In this document: positions 8,625 to 17,713 of the stretch, in pieces
Layout: every line of letters starts with the position of its first letter
Numbering within the stretch: position 1 is the first letter of the stretch
NCBI GenBank assembly: GCA_014867205.1
Contig: WGUO01000021.1
Span: 1-64,000 of the forward strand
From: Muribaculaceae bacterium
GTDB taxonomy: Bacteria; Bacteroidota; Bacteroidia; Bacteroidales; Muribaculaceae
Length of the DNA stretch: 64,000 bases
Reading direction: 5' to 3'
Made by a program: the position numbers and the translations under genes
The notes under the pieces: model-generated
Database searches by the model: none
What the model was told of the DNA's origin: nothing
What the model saw: only the letters and a program-made list of their open reading frames with translations

Positions 8625-10646
8625 TTATTTCAGCAGACGAGCTGTGAGCGTAAGCGCGAAAGATCGGCCAGGCATCGGGTAACGCGCGATAATCTCATAC
8701 TGATGGTCGAGGGCGTTGAGCATGTCGGCACGAGCCTCAAGGGCACATCTGCGGCCAACACGGAATTCCCTGTAGAGCGTCAGTCCGACCTCCATATATC
8801 CGGGAATCCGAGACTGGGCGAGGTTCTGGTTGTTGGAATACCTCGCTGAGCAACCGGAGCCATGGGCCACGACATTTACCCAGGGATTCTTCCAGGTCAC
8901 TGACCACGCGCCCGAATTGAGCGGCGTGTATGCCACCTGCTTGTTCCAGTCGGACATGGAGGGGTCGGTACGGGGCGCCGCACGCTGGTAACTGTAGTTG
9001 CCCGTCACGAGTATGTCATGGCCGGCCGCAACCCTGAAGTCGGCATTGACTGTGGCGTCAAGCCCCAGCACACGGACACGGCCCAGATTGGTCATGGTCC
9101 AGACAAACATGTTGTAAGGCATGGCCACGATCTTGTTCTTGACGCGGTTGAGGTAGCCGTCGACCGTGATGTCGAGTCCGGGAAGCCACGAGACAGGACT
9201 CACGCTCCATGTCGAACCGATGTTGAACTGGTCGGCTGTCTCGGGGCTAAGGTTGATGCTTCCGTAATGGTCGAAATATAACTCGTTGAATGTCGGCATC
9301 CTCATCACGTTCTTGTATGATGCCCTCACATACCACTGCCGGTCCTCGAGGGGTCTCACCGACACGCTGACCGAAGGCGAGAGCCGACGTGTGTCCTTGC
9401 CGGTGGAGGCGCTGCCCGAATGGTCGTGTATCAGCGACAGCAGCCCCCGGGCGACTGCTGTCAGCCGCCATACCCTCCACTTTATGGCGAGTGCCTGAAG
9501 CAGCGAGTTGCGCTGCTCATACTGGCTGCCGCGCAGATTGCTATGCAAGGAGTTGTGCCAGAAATCCGCCGCATATGACAGGAGCAGTCCCCCGCACGGT
9601 TCAACCAGCACCGAGGCCGAAACATATTGCTCGCGCTGCGTATAGCGGTTGTCAAGGATACCGCCCGGATAGCGGCCATTCTCATCCCTATAGCGGGTCG
9701 TGGCCAGATTATATTTTGCAAGTCCCTTGACCGACACGATGCTCCCTATCCGCGTGCCGTATGAGAGTTGTCCGAAAACATTGCTCTCGTGGAGCCGCTC
9801 GTGGCTTATATTGTTGTAGTAAATGACCGGGCCGGGAAGATGGCGCGAATTGTCGAACCAGTATCCCTTGGCCTGAAGGGAGGATGCCGATGTCGGTTTC
9901 CATATTCCGTCAAACTCGGCATGGCCGGAATTGATCTGCGAATTGTTGCGACGCTCGCGCGATCGCTCATTGCCGTTGACTATGGTAAACGGATAGTCGT
10001 TACGGGCATGGATAAAATCGCCTGTAACTGCCATCGAAAGATTATGCCCGTTGCTGACTCCGAGACGCAGATATGGATTCCATGTTCCGAATGACGCGGC
10101 CCTTAGCCGCAATGTTCCCTCCGTCCCGGCCGTCGACATGTCGGGGCTCCTGAGGGTGCTGACCGAGAGTGTCGAGGCAGTCGACACAGACCTCGCGGGC
10201 AGAAAAATGTCGTCGCCGTCACCTACATTCAGAGATATCGCGCTGAGATTGTCGAGTGAGTAACGTGACAGGTCGATCTGGCCTCCCTGCACGTCGCCGA
10301 GTGCGACTCCGTCATATATAATGCCGGTGTGCTGTGTGCCGAGACCGCGCACTGACACGGATTTCATTCCGCCTGAGCCCCCATAGTCGCGGATATTGAC
10401 GCCGGGGAGACGCCGCATTGCATCGGCTATGTCGGTTATGCCGCCGGTGAGCACCCGCTCGGCATTGACCACATGACGCGGTGTTGACGATGCCAGGGCT
10501 GATTGGGTGCGTGTTGCAGTTACCTGAACGCCTTCAAGCGCAGTCGCAACGGTGTCGGCGGGTACAAGGGTGGCTGCCGACGCGGAGCCTTGAGCCGCGG
10601 CGGCAGCAAGAAATGTTGTGATTATCGGAGTTGTGTGCTTTCTCAT
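8625..10646 (-). CDS. btuB: TonB-dependent outer-membrane cobalamin receptor
   Basis: 673 aa. Signal peptide about 1-24 (MRKHTTPIITTF...), a TonB-box-like stretch LEGVQVTATR (about 38-46), a plug domain with MRRLPGVNIRDYGG and VRGLGTQHTG, then a 22-strand barrel ending in a hydrophobic terminal strand (SFALTLTARLLK). The start at 10646 follows the riboswitch; the longer frame to 10742 runs through the riboswitch and is not used. The protein imports vitamin B12 with energy from TonB-ExbBD. Head of the operon btuB-btuG-btuF-btuC. Confidence 0.9.
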   Translation of the reverse strand: MRKHTTPIITTFLAAAAAQGSASAATLVPADTVATALEGVQVTATRTQSALASSTPRHVVNAERVLTGGITDIADAMRRLPGVNIRDYGGSGGMKSVSVRGLGTQHTGIIYDGVALGDVQGGQIDLSRYSLDNLSAISLNVGDGDDIFLPARSVSTASTLSVSTLRSPDMSTAGTEGTLRLRAASFGTWNPYLRLGVSNGHNLSMAVTGDFIHARNDYPFTIVNGNERSRERRNNSQINSGHAEFDGIWKPTSASSLQAKGYWFDNSRHLPGPVIYYNNISHERLHESNVFGQLSYGTRIGSIVSVKGLAKYNLATTRYRDENGRYPGGILDNRYTQREQYVSASVLVEPCGGLLLSYAADFWHNSLHSNLRGSQYEQRNSLLQALAIKWRVWRLTAVARGLLSLIHDHSGSASTGKDTRRLSPSVSVSVRPLEDRQWYVRASYKNVMRMPTFNELYFDHYGSINLSPETADQFNIGSTWSVSPVSWLPGLDITVDGYLNRVKNKIVAMPYNMFVWTMTNLGRVRVLGLDATVNADFRVAAGHDILVTGNYSYQRAAPRTDPSMSDWNKQVAYTPLNSGAWSVTWKNPWVNVVAHGSGCSARYSNNQNLAQSRIPGYMEVGLTLYREFRVGRRCALEARADMLNALDHQYEIIARYPMPGRSFALTLTARLLK

Positions 10647-10689
10647 CCTCGTGGAAAACTTTATAATTCCGGGACACACGTTCCGGAGG

Positions 10690-10795
10690 AAACCTGCATA
10701 TGGTCGGACTTTTACCGTAGCGGGACTGTCAGGGAATTGCACCCAGATTCATATTGCCTATGCTCAGTCTTCTTGTTTCTTCGCATGGGCCTGCA
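10690..10795 (-). promoter_or_regulatory. Cobalamin riboswitch controlling btuB
   Basis: On the minus strand the conserved AdoCbl-riboswitch core is visible in order: GAATCTGGGTGCAATTCCC, ACAGTCCCGCTACGGT, then AAAGTCCGACC and GCAGG. These match the GAATC/GGTG, CCCGC-AC-GT and B12-box blocks of the Rfam cobalamin class, although the B12 box is divergent. A small hairpin (CCGG ... CCGG) lies between the aptamer and the btuB start and may be the expression platform. B12 binding would be expected to reduce expression of the downstream operon. Confidence 0.85.
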
Positions 10796-10808
10796 GTGAT
10801 TTCCGTTA

Positions 10809-10840
10809 CAAATTTAGGATATTTTTATTAATTCAACAAA
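10809..10840 (-). promoter_or_regulatory. Promoter of the btu operon
   Basis: Minus strand TTTG (10837-10840), 20-nt spacer, TAAATTTG (10809-10816). Transcription would start near 10803, just upstream of the riboswitch aptamer. The rest of the gap 10841-10956 is AT-rich with no recognised gene. Confidence 0.65.
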
Positions 10841-10956
10841 TAATAGTCCTCTTTTTATCGATACTCAAAGTTAATTACGTTATACCTATGTGACATGCCG
10901 GTATGGTGCCCAATCGCCATATGGGCCCCTACATAAAACAAAAATCATCTGGAATC

Positions 10957-11670
10957 ATGACAATAGAGAAACATGAAAGCATAAGGTACTCGCGTCTTGA
11001 GTCGCTCGGTGACATCGGTGCGGAGGGGGTTGCGCGCCTTCGGGCGGGGCGTGTGCTCGTCGTGGGCTGCGGGGCCCTCGGCTCGCTCTGCGCCATGTAT
11101 CTGGCGGCCTCAGGGGTCGGCACACTCGGCATCGCCGACTTCGACACCATTGACTTGTCGAATCTTCAGCGACAGCTTTTCTTCGCGGAGGACCAACTCG
11201 GACAGAGCAAATCCGCGATCCTCGCCATGCGCATCCATGCGCTCAACTCCGATGTGAGGGTAATCGAGGACAGATCGATGATAACCGCAGAGAAAGCCTC
11301 TGAGATATTCTCTGATTATGATTTCGTGGTCGACGGAAGCGACAATCCGGCTACAAAGATGATGACCTCGCGGGTTTGTGAACGCCTTGGAGTGCCGTGT
11401 TGCATCGGCGGGGTACGGGGATTTTCCGGACAGGTGTCTTCCTGGGCGCCGGGACATGCCACCTACGCCGAAGTGTTCGGTGATGTGCCCTCATGTTCCG
11501 GCTTTACACCCTGCTCGACAGGAGGAGTCCTCGGGCCTGCCGCAGGGATAGTCGCCTCGGTGCAGGCCGCAGAAGCAATAAAGCATCTGACCGGTGCAGG
11601 CCAGATGCTCTATGACTCTCTCTATGTTTTCGACCTTGCCGAAAACTCGGCTCAGGTGCTCAGGTTCTAA
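10957..11670 (+). CDS. ThiF/MoeB/HesA-family E1-like adenylyltransferase
   Basis: 237 aa. Rossmann nucleotide-binding loop VLVVGCGALGS (33-43), DFDTIDLSNLQRQ with the ATP-contacting Asn/Arg, and DGSDNPATK. Family members adenylate the C-terminal Gly-Gly of a sulfur-carrier protein (ThiS or MoaD). Where typical MoeB has a zinc C-x2-C pair, this protein has YAEVF, and only SCSGFTPCSTGG remains, so the zinc site is incomplete. No thi or moa neighbour is present, so ThiF versus MoeB cannot be decided. The start at 10957 gives the conventional N-terminus. It overlaps mscS tail-to-tail by 4 nt. Confidence 0.8.
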   Translation: MTIEKHESIRYSRLESLGDIGAEGVARLRAGRVLVVGCGALGSLCAMYLAASGVGTLGIADFDTIDLSNLQRQLFFAEDQLGQSKSAILAMRIHALNSDVRVIEDRSMITAEKASEIFSDYDFVVDGSDNPATKMMTSRVCERLGVPCCIGGVRGFSGQVSSWAPGHATYAEVFGDVPSCSGFTPCSTGGVLGPAAGIVASVQAAEAIKHLTGAGQMLYDSLYVFDLAENSAQVLRF

Positions 11671-12779
11671 GCCTGCCCGGGTGCGGACTGGCGCATGTGC
11701 TCCAGATGCACGTCGAGTTGCGGGAAGGGGAACGAGAAGCCCATCTCCTGCAGTTCGGTGTAGAAACGCTCATTGAGCTCGAAGTAAAGCGGCCAGTAGT
11801 TTGAGGAGTGGGTCCATGCCCTTACCACAAACACGATGGCGCTGTCGCCCATCTCAGAGAGCCCTACGAACGGAGTTCGCTCCACCTTGACCGGAATAGC
11901 CACAGGCACGCTGAGCGCGCTGCCATGGGGCGCGGACGCGATCTGAGTCTTACGCTTGCGGAACATGCGGCGCAAGAAGCCCTCCCTCTTTTCCGACGCA
12001 GCTTCGGCCACATGCTCTGCACGCTCTTTCTCCTCAGCGACCTTCTGCCGATAAGCCATGTCGTCCTCTACATATTTCTTGACGGTGCGCACATCGGAGC
12101 TCACAATCTCAAGCATGGCCTTCTTGGCAGCCTCGAGGTCTGTTCCGTATGCCAGACTGACGGTCCAGTCTACCCGACGGTAGTCCTCGAGCGAGTAGTT
12201 GTTGATCGATGATGTCGACAGCACTCCGTTAGGCACGATAATCGCCTTGTTGTCGACAGTGTTGATGACAGTGTTGAAAAGCTGTATCGACTTCACTGTG
12301 CCTGTAAAGCCCTGCACCTCTATGAAGTCTCCGACCTGATAGGGCTTGAGCAGAAGTATCAGCACTCCGCCGGCGAAATTCTGCAACGTGCCGCTCAGCG
12401 CCATACCTATCGCCATTCCCGCCGATGCGAATATCGCGATGAAACTGCTTGTCTCTACTCCAAGAATCCCGATCACTATTATTATCAGGAAGAAGTAGAG
12501 CGAGATCTTGATCAGCGAAAGCACAAATGTCGTAAGTGACGCATCGACCTTGCGGCGCGTCATCACGCCGAAGACCGCCTTGAAGATTCGGCCGATCAGA
12601 AACCGCCCGACATAGAAGACGAGTATGGCCACCATAAGGCGGAGCCCGAAACTCACAAGCGAGTTAGTCACTGTCGAGACTACCTCGTCAAATCCCATGC
12701 CCTTCATATCATTCCAGAACGACGCGGTGTCCGGAATCTCCGGCATGGGCACAACCGGTGTATCTCCTGTCTGTATCAT
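11667..12779 (-). CDS. mscS: MscS-family mechanosensitive ion channel
   Basis: 370 aa. Two to three N-terminal membrane helices lead to the pore helix with the MscS Gly/Ala pattern (ASAGMAIGMALSGTLQNFAGG, written across about residues 139-159), then the beta domain with VGDFIEVQGFTGTVKSI and IIVPNG. The C-terminal alpha/beta domain carries an insertion of about 60 residues, rich in Lys, Arg and Glu (about 240-300), not found in small MscS. It protects the cell from hypo-osmotic shock. It lies 5 bp downstream of rlmD on the same strand and may be cotranscribed. Confidence 0.9.
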   Translation of the reverse strand: MIQTGDTPVVPMPEIPDTASFWNDMKGMGFDEVVSTVTNSLVSFGLRLMVAILVFYVGRFLIGRIFKAVFGVMTRRKVDASLTTFVLSLIKISLYFFLIIIVIGILGVETSSFIAIFASAGMAIGMALSGTLQNFAGGVLILLLKPYQVGDFIEVQGFTGTVKSIQLFNTVINTVDNKAIIVPNGVLSTSSINNYSLEDYRRVDWTVSLAYGTDLEAAKKAMLEIVSSDVRTVKKYVEDDMAYRQKVAEEKERAEHVAEAASEKREGFLRRMFRKRKTQIASAPHGSALSVPVAIPVKVERTPFVGLSEMGDSAIVFVVRAWTHSSNYWPLYFELNERFYTELQEMGFSFPFPQLDVHLEHMRQSAPGQA

Positions 12780-12784
12780 ATTCT

Positions 12785-14245
12785 TTAATGTTTACGCACC
12801 ATCCTGACGACATTCTCCACGTGATGAGTGTGGGGGAACATATCGACCGGCTGGATATCCGTTATCTTATATTTTACATCGAGCAGGGCGATGTCGCGCG
12901 CCTGCGTAGCCGGGTTGCAGCTCACATATACGAGCGTCTCCGGCTCGGCGTTGAGTATGACCTTGACAACATCCTCGTGCATGCCGGCCCGCGGCGGATC
13001 GATTATCATCACGTCGGGACGCCCGTGCCGCTCCACGAAACTGTCGGTGAGCACATCCTTCATGTCTCCGGCAAAGAAGAGGGTGTTGCCTATCCCGTTC
13101 ACCTCCGAGTTGACCCTCGCGTCGGCTATCGCCTCCTCTACATATTCGATGCCTATGACCTGACGGGCATGTCGCGCCACGAAGTTGGCTATCGTCCCTG
13201 TACCGGTGTAAAGGTCATAGACCAGCGGCCTCATCGTGGAATCTCCCGCACCGTTGCCGTCAAGCCCGGCAAACCGGCGCGCCACCTTATAAAGTTCATA
13301 CGCCTGACGAGAGTTAGTCTGATAGAACGACTTGGCGTTGATGCGGAAACGCAGGCCCTCCATCTTCTCCTCTATATATTCCGAACCTCCAAAGACATGA
13401 ATCTCCTGATCGGATATCGTATCGTTCGCCTTTAGGTTGACAACATACAGCAGGGAGGTTATCTCGGGGAAAGCCTCGCGGACAGCAGTCATCACCTCCT
13501 TTATATCATCCGGGTCGTTCTCGCCGAATACGACACAGACCATCACGTCGCCGGTCGAGGCGATGCGTATCATCAGCGTGCGCAACAGTCCGGCGTTGTT
13601 GCGAATGTCATAGAAGGAATGACCACGGCTCACGGCATAATCATAGATGAAGTTGCGGATACGGTCGCCAAGGTCATCCTGAAGCAGGCAACTGTCGATA
13701 TGAAGCACCTTATCGAACGCGCCGGGGATGTGAAACCCGAGTGCATTGGGTGAGTCATCGAATTCCACACCTGACTTGACCTCTTCCCAGGTGCGCCACT
13801 TCTTGTTGGAGAAAGTATACTCCATCTTGTTTCGGTATGCCCAGATATGGTCTGATCCGAGAATCGGCGATATCTCCGGTATCTCGACCTTGGCGATGCG
13901 CGTCAGCGCGTCAGAGACCTGCCGCTGCTTCCACCGGAGCTGCTCGGCATATGGCAGGTGTTGCCATTTGCAGCCTCCGCAGACTGTAAAATGCTTGCAG
14001 CGAGGCTCGACCCGACAGGGTGACGGCTCCACCAGCCTGACTATGTGCCCCTCGGCATATTTGTTTTTCTTACGGTCAATCTGCACATCGGCCACATCTC
14101 CCGGCGCGCCGAAAGGTATAAAGGTCACTATCGGAGACTCGTCTGTCTCGCGTATCCTGACCCGCGCCACCGACTTTCCCTCGGCCGCCACGCTCTCGAT
14201 GCGCACTGACTTCAGCTCGGGCAGAGGCTTCTTTTTTCTTGCCAT
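12785..14245 (-). CDS. rlmD: 23S rRNA (uracil-5-)-methyltransferase RlmD/RumA
   Basis: 486 aa. N-terminal TRAM domain, then the iron-sulfur cluster cysteines Cys83-x5-Cys89-x2-Cys92 in CKHFTVCGGC, with the fourth ligand probably further on (HIDSC). The SAM motif DLYTGTGTIANF and the catalytic motif VYVSCNPATQARD with its nucleophilic Cys are intact. It transfers a methyl from SAM to a uridine of 23S rRNA; Bacteroidetes paralogs (RlmCD-like) can modify different positions, so the exact site is unsure. The start at 14245 (MARKKK) is preferred to an upstream ATG that adds 13 unusual residues. Confidence 0.9.
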   Translation of the reverse strand: MARKKKPLPELKSVRIESVAAEGKSVARVRIRETDESPIVTFIPFGAPGDVADVQIDRKKNKYAEGHIVRLVEPSPCRVEPRCKHFTVCGGCKWQHLPYAEQLRWKQRQVSDALTRIAKVEIPEISPILGSDHIWAYRNKMEYTFSNKKWRTWEEVKSGVEFDDSPNALGFHIPGAFDKVLHIDSCLLQDDLGDRIRNFIYDYAVSRGHSFYDIRNNAGLLRTLMIRIASTGDVMVCVVFGENDPDDIKEVMTAVREAFPEITSLLYVVNLKANDTISDQEIHVFGGSEYIEEKMEGLRFRINAKSFYQTNSRQAYELYKVARRFAGLDGNGAGDSTMRPLVYDLYTGTGTIANFVARHARQVIGIEYVEEAIADARVNSEVNGIGNTLFFAGDMKDVLTDSFVERHGRPDVMIIDPPRAGMHEDVVKVILNAEPETLVYVSCNPATQARDIALLDVKYKITDIQPVDMFPHTHHVENVVRMVRKH

Positions 14246-14646
14246 AGATATATCTGTGTATTCGTAAGCGCCTTGCGCTATCAAAAATATTTCAAATTAT
14301 TACAAAAAATGTGAATCACCCCACAATTTCTCTGCAAAATTAATGATTTTCGATTATCTTTTATTATATTTGCGAATACAATTTCAATAAGTGTCACACG
14401 CAAATGCACGGCATATGCCGCCTACTTCGGCGCGGGACGTATTAAATTTATTGAATTTGTGAGAATTATCCTTAAAGGTGAAACAATGGAACGTACATGA
14501 CGTTTCTTATATGGCGCCTGGCGGGAGCCATCCGTTCGGGATGAATTCGCGGGTCACCTACCGGCTCAGCGCGGCACGGGGAATATCCGGTTGAACAAAC
14601 AGACATATTCACTTTGAAATAGAATCATAAATAATCCAAAATCACT
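14246..14646. other. 400-bp divergent intergenic region with long ppdK leader
   Basis: A TATATTTG element at 14365-14372 (plus strand) could start ppdK transcription near 14378, leaving a leader of about 270 nt; no good -33 element was found at the expected distance. The leader contains small hairpins, for example GGCATATGCC near 14411 and a GC-rich stretch near 14515-14585. No known riboswitch consensus and no convincing small gene were seen. Confidence 0.35.
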
Positions 14647-17364
14647 ATGGCAAAAAAAATTTATACCTTCGGTGCCGGCAAGGCTGAAGGTACAGCCGAG
14701 ATGAGAAATCTTCTCGGAGGCAAGGGAGCGAACCTCGCCGAGATGAATTTGCTTGGCATGCCCGTACCTCCGGGTTTCACTATCACAACTGAAGTCTGCA
14801 CAGAATATACCCAGCTGGGCCGCGATGCAGTCGTAGCCGACATCAAGTCTGATGTCGAGAAGGCTATAGGACACATCGAGAGCCTGACGGGAACAAAATT
14901 TGATGACCCCTGCAACCCTCTGCTCGTATCAGTGCGCTCAGGCGCCCGCGCATCGATGCCCGGCATGATGGATACAGTCCTCAACCTCGGCATGAACGAC
15001 GCCACAGTTGCGACTATGGCCGAGAAAAGCGGCAACCCACGCTTCGCATGGGACAGCTACCGCCGTTTCGTTCAGATGTACGGCGACGTGGTGCTCGGCA
15101 TGAAGCCTAAGAGCAAGACCGACATCGACCCGTTCGAGGCTATCATGGACCAGGTCAAGGAGGAGAAAGGCGTCAAGCTCGACACCGACCTCTCTGTCGA
15201 CGACCTCAAGGAACTCGTGACCCGCTTCAAGAAGGCTGTCAAGGAGTATACCGGCAAGGACTTCCCCGAGTCTGCATGGGAGCAGCTCTGGGGGGGCATC
15301 TGCGCCGTGTTCGACAGCTGGATGAACGAGCGCGCGATCATCTACCGCCGTATGAACCAGATCCCCGAGGAATGGGGTACGGCTGTCAACGTACAGGCCA
15401 TGGTATACGGCAACATGGGTAACAATTCCGCTACCGGCGTGGCATTCAGCCGTGACGCCGCTACCGGCGAGAACATATTCAACGGTGAGTATCTGATAAA
15501 CGCCCAGGGCGAGGATGTCGTGGCCGGTATCCGTACTCCGCAACAGATCACTATCGAGGGCTCACGCCGCTGGGCTGCCCTGCAGGGCATCTCCGAGGAG
15601 GAGCGCCGCGAGAAGTATCCCGCGCTCGAGGAGACAATGCCTGACCTCGCCGCCGAACTCATCTCGACAGCCAACAAGCTCGAGGATTATTTCCGCGACA
15701 TGCAGGATATGGAGTTCACTATCCAGGACGGCAAGCTCTGGATGCTCCAGACGCGTAACGGCAAGCGCACAGGCGCCGCTATGGTACGCATCGCCATGGA
15801 CCTCCTCCGCGACGGCATGATCGACGAGAAGACCGCCCTGCTCCGCATGGAGCCTCAGAAACTCGACGAGCTTCTCCACCCTGTCTTCGACAAGGACGCC
15901 CTGAAGAAGGCTACTGTCGTTGCCAAGGGACTGCCAGCTTCTCCCGGTGCAGCCACAGGTCAGATCGTATTCCAGGCTGACGAGGCCGAGGCATGGGCCG
16001 AGAAGAAGAAGAAAGTCGTTCTTGTCCGCATCGAGACCTCTCCCGAAGACCTCCGAGGCATGGCGGTCGCCCAGGGTATCCTGACAATGCGTGGTGGTAT
16101 GACCTCGCACGCTGCCGTCGTCGCACGCGGCATGGGCAAGTGCTGCGTCTCAGGCGCAGGCGAAATCGTGGTCGACTACAAGGCCAAGACAGTGACCATG
16201 GACGGCAAGGTATTCCACGAGGGTGACTGGATCTCCCTTAACGGCTCCACCGGTGACGTATACGAGGGTGAGGTAAAGACCGCCGATCCCGAGCTCGACG
16301 GCGACTTCGGCAAGATCATGGACCTCGCTGCCAAATACACCAAGACTCTCGTCCGCACCAACGCCGACTCTCCCCGCGACGCCAGCCAGGCACGCCACTT
16401 CGGCGCACAGGGTATCGGCCTCTGCCGCACGGAACACATGTTCTTCGAGGGCGACCGCATCAAGTCAGTACGCGAGATGATCCTTTCGTCTGACGAGGCC
16501 GGACGCCGCGAGGCCCTCGCCAAACTCCTCCCGATGCAGCGCAGCGACTTCGAGGGAATCTTCGAGGCTATGGACGGATTCGGAGTTACTATCCGTCTGC
16601 TCGACCCGCCGTTGCATGAGTTCGTACCCCACACTGAGGCCGCTCAGCAGGAGCTCGCCGACGAGATGGGTCTCACACTCGATGAGGTAAGACAGAAGGT
16701 TGACGAACTCAGCGAGTTCAACCCGATGCTCGGCCACCGTGGCTGCCGTCTCGGCATCACCTACCCCGAGATCACCGAGATGCAGACACGCGCCATCATC
16801 GAGGCCGCCCTCAACTGCAAGGCCAAGGGCATCGACGTTCATCCCGAGATCATGGTGCCGCTGGTAGGTACCCTCAAGGAGCTCCAGCACCAGGCAAACG
16901 TGATCAACACGACCGCCGGCCAGGTGTTTGACGAGCGCGGCGAACGTGTCGACTATAAGGTCGGAACGATGATTGAGGTTCCGCGAGCAGCCCTCACCGC
17001 CAACAAGATCGCCGAGGTTGCCGACTTCTTCTCGTTCGGTACAAACGACCTCACACAGATGACCTTCGGCTACTCGCGCGACGACGCCCCGAAGTTCCTC
17101 AAGCACTACAAGGAGATCGGCATCATCAAGGTTGACCCGTTCGAGGTACTCGACCAGGAGGGTGTTGGCCAACTCGTACGCATGGGTGTAGAGAAAGGCC
17201 GTGCCACCAACCCCGACCTCAAGGTAGGCATCTGCGGCGAGCACGGTGGCGAGCCCAGCTCAGTCAAGTTCTGCGCCGGCCTCGGCATGAACTACGTCAG
17301 CTGCTCCCCCTACCGCGTGCCCATAGCCCGCGTCGCTGCCGCACAGGCCGCCATCGAGAATTGA
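14647..17364 (+). CDS. ppdK: Pyruvate, phosphate dikinase
   Basis: 905 aa, full family length. Interconverts pyruvate, ATP and Pi with PEP, AMP and PPi. In order: N-terminal ATP-grasp domain (GGKGANLAEM; SVRSGARASMPGMMDT), central swivelling domain with the phosphorylated His488 in GGMTSHAAVVARGMGKCC, and the C-terminal PEP/pyruvate TIM barrel with the catalytic Cys near residue 863 (GICGEHGG). Codon use is strongly biased to C/G-ending codons, as in highly expressed genes, and differs from the AT-richer small genes that follow. A strong terminator follows. Confidence 0.97.
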   Translation: MAKKIYTFGAGKAEGTAEMRNLLGGKGANLAEMNLLGMPVPPGFTITTEVCTEYTQLGRDAVVADIKSDVEKAIGHIESLTGTKFDDPCNPLLVSVRSGARASMPGMMDTVLNLGMNDATVATMAEKSGNPRFAWDSYRRFVQMYGDVVLGMKPKSKTDIDPFEAIMDQVKEEKGVKLDTDLSVDDLKELVTRFKKAVKEYTGKDFPESAWEQLWGGICAVFDSWMNERAIIYRRMNQIPEEWGTAVNVQAMVYGNMGNNSATGVAFSRDAATGENIFNGEYLINAQGEDVVAGIRTPQQITIEGSRRWAALQGISEEERREKYPALEETMPDLAAELISTANKLEDYFRDMQDMEFTIQDGKLWMLQTRNGKRTGAAMVRIAMDLLRDGMIDEKTALLRMEPQKLDELLHPVFDKDALKKATVVAKGLPASPGAATGQIVFQADEAEAWAEKKKKVVLVRIETSPEDLRGMAVAQGILTMRGGMTSHAAVVARGMGKCCVSGAGEIVVDYKAKTVTMDGKVFHEGDWISLNGSTGDVYEGEVKTADPELDGDFGKIMDLAAKYTKTLVRTNADSPRDASQARHFGAQGIGLCRTEHMFFEGDRIKSVREMILSSDEAGRREALAKLLPMQRSDFEGIFEAMDGFGVTIRLLDPPLHEFVPHTEAAQQELADEMGLTLDEVRQKVDELSEFNPMLGHRGCRLGITYPEITEMQTRAIIEAALNCKAKGIDVHPEIMVPLVGTLKELQHQANVINTTAGQVFDERGERVDYKVGTMIEVPRAALTANKIAEVADFFSFGTNDLTQMTFGYSRDDAPKFLKHYKEIGIIKVDPFEVLDQEGVGQLVRMGVEKGRATNPDLKVGICGEHGGEPSSVKFCAGLGMNYVSCSPYRVPIARVAAAQAAIEN

Positions 17365-17385
17365 AGTACACGCTAATCTCACATA

Positions 17386-17430
17386 AAAGAGGCGTTGGCA
17401 CTTCATAACGTGTCAACGCCTCTTTGTTTT
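17386..17430 (+). terminator. Intrinsic terminator of ppdK
   Basis: AAAGAGGCGTTGGCA (17386-17400) pairs with TGTCAACGCCTCTTT (17411-17425), followed by GTTTTTC. A long GC-rich stem with a U-tract. Confidence 0.9.
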
Positions 17431-17433
17431 TCA

Positions 17434-17706
17434 ATGAAAGAAATAAAAGATAGAAATACCGGAGAAACCTGGATTCAGCTCAGTGAGGAGGAAATCAAGT
17501 TCGGTTTCCTTGCTCAATGTATTGAAACGCTCGCCGATGTCGAGAAATGTAATTATATTGAGATGCTGTATCGTCTGGAGAATGTGAATATGACCGAAGG
17601 TTATATTCTGGCACACTATGACGTTCTCCACACTGAAAGCATGGAAAATGTCATTACTGATTTAAGGGATTTACTTCATAAAAGAGAATCCGAAAATTGC
17701 GCATAG
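17434..17706 (+). CDS. DUF3791 domain protein (first copy)
   Basis: 90 aa. Contains FGFLAQCIETLAD and YILAHYDVLHTESMENVITDLRDLL, the conserved helical pattern of DUF3791. The start at 17434 lies just after the ppdK terminator; an upstream ATG at 17395 lies inside the terminator hairpin and is rejected. It is 7 bp from the DUF3990 gene. DUF3791 genes commonly flank DUF3990 genes in gut Bacteroidales and Firmicutes; I infer a partner or antidote role, which is not proven. Confidence 0.75.
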   Translation: MKEIKDRNTGETWIQLSEEEIKFGFLAQCIETLADVEKCNYIEMLYRLENVNMTEGYILAHYDVLHTESMENVITDLRDLLHKRESENCA

Positions 17707-17713
17707 GACTGAT

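Noticed and set aside
15562..17244. Long antisense frames inside ppdK
   Set aside because: Mirror frames of a strongly biased, GC-rich codon pattern; the sense gene is unambiguous.
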